Shown here piece by piece: positions 32,026 through 33,963 of a DNA stretch of 33,963 nt. The position numbers and the translations under genes are program-made. Source of the stretch: JAVKFF01 sp040226215 (lineage in GTDB: Bacteria > Pseudomonadota > Alphaproteobacteria > DSM-16000 > Inquilinaceae); assembly GCA_040226215.1 (NCBI GenBank), contig JAVKFF010000182.1:1-33963 (forward strand). The letters are read 5' to 3'. The notes beneath the pieces are model-generated. The model searched no databases. It was not told the origin of the DNA and worked only from the letters and a program-made list of their open reading frames with translations. Positions within the stretch are counted from its first letter, which is position 1; the number at the start of each line of letters is the position of its first letter.

Positions 32026-32814
32026 ATGGCCCGCCAGTTCATCGACATCTCGGTTCCGCTCGAGGCCGACATCGCCTCCGATCCGCCCGGCTACACGCCC
32101 GAGATCGACTACCAGGCGCACAAGGAGACAGCGACGCAGGTGACCGGCTTCTTCCCCGGCCTCGCGGTCGAGGACCTGCCGGGCGGCGAGGGCTGGGCCA
32201 TCGAGTGGCTGCGGCTGACGACCCATACCGGCACCCATCTCGACGCGCCCTATCACCACCACAGCACCATGAACCGGCGGCTGAACGGCGGCGAGCCGGC
32301 CTGGACCATCGACCAGGTGCCGCTGGAATGGTGCTTCAACCCGGGCGTGAAGCTGGACTTCCGCCACCTGGCGGACGGCTATGTCGCCACCGCCGGCGAC
32401 GTGGAGGCGGAGCTGAAGCGCATCGGCCACGACCTGCGACCGCTCGACATCGTCGTCGTCAACACCGCGGCCGGTGCCGCCTATGGCCGGGAGGACTACG
32501 TGCTGAAGGGCTGCGGCATGGGCCGGGAAGCGACGCTCTACCTCCTGAAGCGCGGTGTGCGCGTCACCGGCACGGACGCCTGGAGCTGGGACGCCCCCTT
32601 CGCCCTGACCCGCCGGAAATACGCCGAGACCGGCGATGCCGGCCTGATCTGGGAGGGCCATCGCGCCAGCATGGAGATCGGCTACTGCCACATCGAAAAG
32701 CTGAGCAATCTGGAGGCGCTGCCGGCGACCGGTTTCACCGTTTCCTGCTTCCCCTTCAAGATCAAGAACGGCTCGGCCGGCTTCACCCGCGCCGTCGCCA
32801 TCATCGACGCCTGA
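32026..32814 (+). CDS. Cyclase / kynurenine formamidase-fold metal hydrolase
   Basis: A 262-residue member of the cyclase (PF04199) family. The metal motif is TTHTGTHLDAPYHH (about 68-78). Other family features are the N-terminal 'FIDISVPLEADIASDPPGY', 'LDFRHLADGYVATAGDVEAEL', the 'DIVVVNTAAGAAYG' strand, 'GVRVTGTDAWSWDAP' and the terminal 'FPFKIKNGSAGFTRAVAI'. Members hydrolyse amides, isatin or lactone-like substrates. The ATG at 32026 is preceded by AGGAG; another ATG eight bases earlier is out of frame. Placement between a TRAP transporter and a BKACE enzyme suggests hydrolysis of the imported solute before C-C cleavage. Confidence 0.85.
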   Translation: MARQFIDISVPLEADIASDPPGYTPEIDYQAHKETATQVTGFFPGLAVEDLPGGEGWAIEWLRLTTHTGTHLDAPYHHHSTMNRRLNGGEPAWTIDQVPLEWCFNPGVKLDFRHLADGYVATAGDVEAELKRIGHDLRPLDIVVVNTAAGAAYGREDYVLKGCGMGREATLYLLKRGVRVTGTDAWSWDAPFALTRRKYAETGDAGLIWEGHRASMEIGYCHIEKLSNLEALPATGFTVSCFPFKIKNGSAGFTRAVAIIDA

Positions 32815-32832
32815 GCACCCGGAGGAAGGTCC

Positions 32833-33774
32833 ATGGCCCGCGAGGCCCGCAAGGTCATCATCACCTGCGCCGTCACCGGCGGCATCCACACGCCGACCAT
32901 GTCGGACGCCCTGCCCTATACGCCCGACGACATCGCCGCCCAGTCGATCGATGCGGCTGCCGCAGGGGCGTCGATCCTGCACCCGCACGCCCGCGATCCC
33001 GAGACCGGCAAGCCGACGCCTGACCCGGACGTCTTCATGCAGTTCCTGCCGCGCATCAAGCAGGCGACCGACGCAGTGGTGAACATCACCACCGGCGGCG
33101 GCCTCGGCATGACTTTGGAACAGCGTCTCGCGGCGCCGCTGAAGGCCGCGCCGGAGATGTGTTCCCTCAACATGGGCTCGATGAATTTCGGCATCTGGCC
33201 GATGGCGGCGAAGTACCGGGACTGGAAGTTCGACTGGGAGAAGCCCTATCTGGAGGCGACGGACGACTTCATCTTCCGCAACACCTTCCGCGACATCGCC
33301 AGCATCCTCAGGATGCTGGGCGAGGACCACGGCACCCGGTTCGAGTTCGAGTGCTACGACGTGGGCCATCTCTACAAACTCGCCCATTTCGTCGACCGGG
33401 GCCTGGTGAAGCCGCCCTTCCTGATCCAGACCATCTTCGGCATCCTCGGCGGCATCGGCGCCGATCCCGACAACGTCACCTTCATGCGCCAAACCGCCAA
33501 CAAGCTGTTCGGCGAGGAGAACTACGTCTGGTCGGTGCTGGCCGCCGGCCGCCACCAGATGCCGCTGCTGACCCAGGCGCTGGTCATGGGCGGCAATGTC
33601 CGGGTCGGCCTGGAGGACAGCCTCTATCTCGGTCCCGGCCGCCTGGCGCGCAACAATGCAGAGCAGGTCGCCAAGATCCGCACCATCATCGAGACCCTCG
33701 ACCTCGCCGTCGCCAGCCCGACGGAGGCCCGCACCATGCTGGCGCTGAAGGGCGGCGACCGGGTGAGCTTCTAG
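32833..33774 (+). CDS. BKACE family beta-keto acid cleavage enzyme (DUF849)
   Basis: A 313-residue Zn2+ TIM-barrel enzyme. The family transfers acetyl-CoA onto a beta-keto acid, giving acetoacetate and a new CoA ester; the founding member cleaves 3-keto-5-aminohexanoate. 'IITCAVTGGIHTPTMSDALPYTPDDIA' (N-terminal loop) is typical. The Zn His pair is in ILHPHARD (His50, His52). 'NITTGGG' follows, 'ECYDVGHLY' likely has the third acidic ligand, then 'GIGADPDNVTFM' and 'GGNVRVGLEDSLYLGPGRLARNNAEQV'. It lies 18 bp after the cyclase gene with GGAGGAA before the ATG and is the last gene of the operon. The exact keto acid cannot be deduced. Confidence 0.9.
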   Translation: MAREARKVIITCAVTGGIHTPTMSDALPYTPDDIAAQSIDAAAAGASILHPHARDPETGKPTPDPDVFMQFLPRIKQATDAVVNITTGGGLGMTLEQRLAAPLKAAPEMCSLNMGSMNFGIWPMAAKYRDWKFDWEKPYLEATDDFIFRNTFRDIASILRMLGEDHGTRFEFECYDVGHLYKLAHFVDRGLVKPPFLIQTIFGILGGIGADPDNVTFMRQTANKLFGEENYVWSVLAAGRHQMPLLTQALVMGGNVRVGLEDSLYLGPGRLARNNAEQVAKIRTIIETLDLAVASPTEARTMLALKGGDRVSF

Positions 33775-33802
33775 GCGTGGTCGCACGCCCCCACAATCTG
33801 TC

Positions 33803-33834
33803 GTTCCGCACGCAGCGAAGCGAAGATGCGGAAC
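33803..33834. repeat. Palindromic GTTCCGCA...TGCGGAAC element
   Basis: Perfect 8-bp arms GTTCCGCA (33803-33810) and TGCGGAAC (33827-33834) surround CGCAGCGAAGCGAAGA, which contains GCGAAGCG. It lies 28 bp after the BKACE stop, as REP/BIME-like elements of alphaproteobacteria do, and may also terminate the operon. No T-run follows. Confidence 0.6.
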
Positions 33835-33889
33835 CCCGATCGGCCGGGTTGTGGCGCCGGACGGGCACGGAGCGAGGACGGGCCGGGGG

Positions 33890-33919
33890 TCCCGGCTCTG
33901 CGCTTAGCTGCTGCCGGGA
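33890..33919. repeat. Palindromic TCCCGGC...GCCGGGA element
   Basis: Seven-bp arms TCCCGGC (33890-33896) and GCCGGGA (33913-33919) surround TCTGCGCTTAGCTGCT. The context (GGGGTCCCGGCTCTGCGCTTA) resembles dispersed alphaproteobacterial intergenic palindromes. The window ends in GTCATCCCG, possibly the start of another copy. Confidence 0.55.
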
Positions 33920-33963
33920 TTACGACCAAAATTAATCAAGACAGCCCAGCAATCGTCATCCCG

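Noticed and set aside
30428..32026. A 532-codon open frame antisense to the TRAP permease genes
   Set aside because: His/Gln/Asp-rich shadow of hydrophobic codons; the plus-strand frames give clear DctQ and DctM motifs.

Overview
The window is GC-rich (strong G/C preference at third codon positions) and Gram-negative. It carries LpxA and LpxI (the LpxI type of lipid A enzyme is common in alphaproteobacteria), TRAP and family-5 ABC solute-binding proteins, an archaeal/rickettsial-type valyl-tRNA synthetase and palindromic intergenic repeats with AGAGC...GCTCT arms. Together these suggest a chromosomal segment of a metabolically versatile alphaproteobacterium, perhaps Rhodospirillales-like. The exact taxon cannot be read from the sequence.

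Layout. 1-0.7 kb: 5' end of an aldehyde dehydrogenase gene and a VapC-type PIN toxin (minus strand) whose upstream partner ORF is not recognisable. 1.0-2.6 kb: an orphan family-5 (peptide/nickel type) ABC solute-binding protein, followed by two hairpins. 2.7-4.6 kb: a two-gene lpxA-lpxI unit (minus strand), with lpxI lacking any ATG/GTG/TTG start. 4.8-7.3 kb: valS. 7.33-9.6 kb: an AT-richer insert with an IS1595-type transposase remnant and a DUF4411 PIN-like toxin / XRE-ImmA antitoxin-type pair. 9.6-14.1 kb: a DUF1684 protein, a divergent two-gene ABC exporter and an MgtC/DUF4010 membrane protein. 14.2-16.4 kb: malate synthase G.

16.4-19.7 kb is the most striking part. It is a four-gene unit: a secreted Asp/Trp-repeat protein, an ECF sigma factor, a membrane anti-sigma factor and a subtilisin-like protease with a 43-codon acidic tract. 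The junctions inside the sigma/anti-sigma/protease part are ATGA overlaps. The first and last products both carry an A-x-A motif directly followed by DDD. A perfect 18-bp palindrome overlapping an EcfG/ECF-like promoter lies upstream. I infer a self-regulated, envelope-sensing secretion module.

19.7-26.7 kb holds catabolic genes (pcaD-pcaB, a 3-hydroxybenzoate 6-hydroxylase-like flavoprotein), a MerA/Lpd-type disulfide oxidoreductase, a methyltransferase and a Tat-exported beta-lactamase-fold hydrolase. 26.7-28.0 kb encodes a secreted protein with two beta/gamma-crystallin-like domains, a 14-proline linker and a Cys-rich module. 28.2-33.8 kb is one apparent operon: TetR regulator, DctP, DctQ, DctM, a cyclase/kynurenine-formamidase-fold hydrolase and a BKACE beta-keto acid cleavage enzyme. 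It looks like an uptake-plus-degradation pathway for an unidentified acid. The window ends in dispersed palindromic repeats.

All functional calls come from reading motifs and remembered family features; no database search was run.
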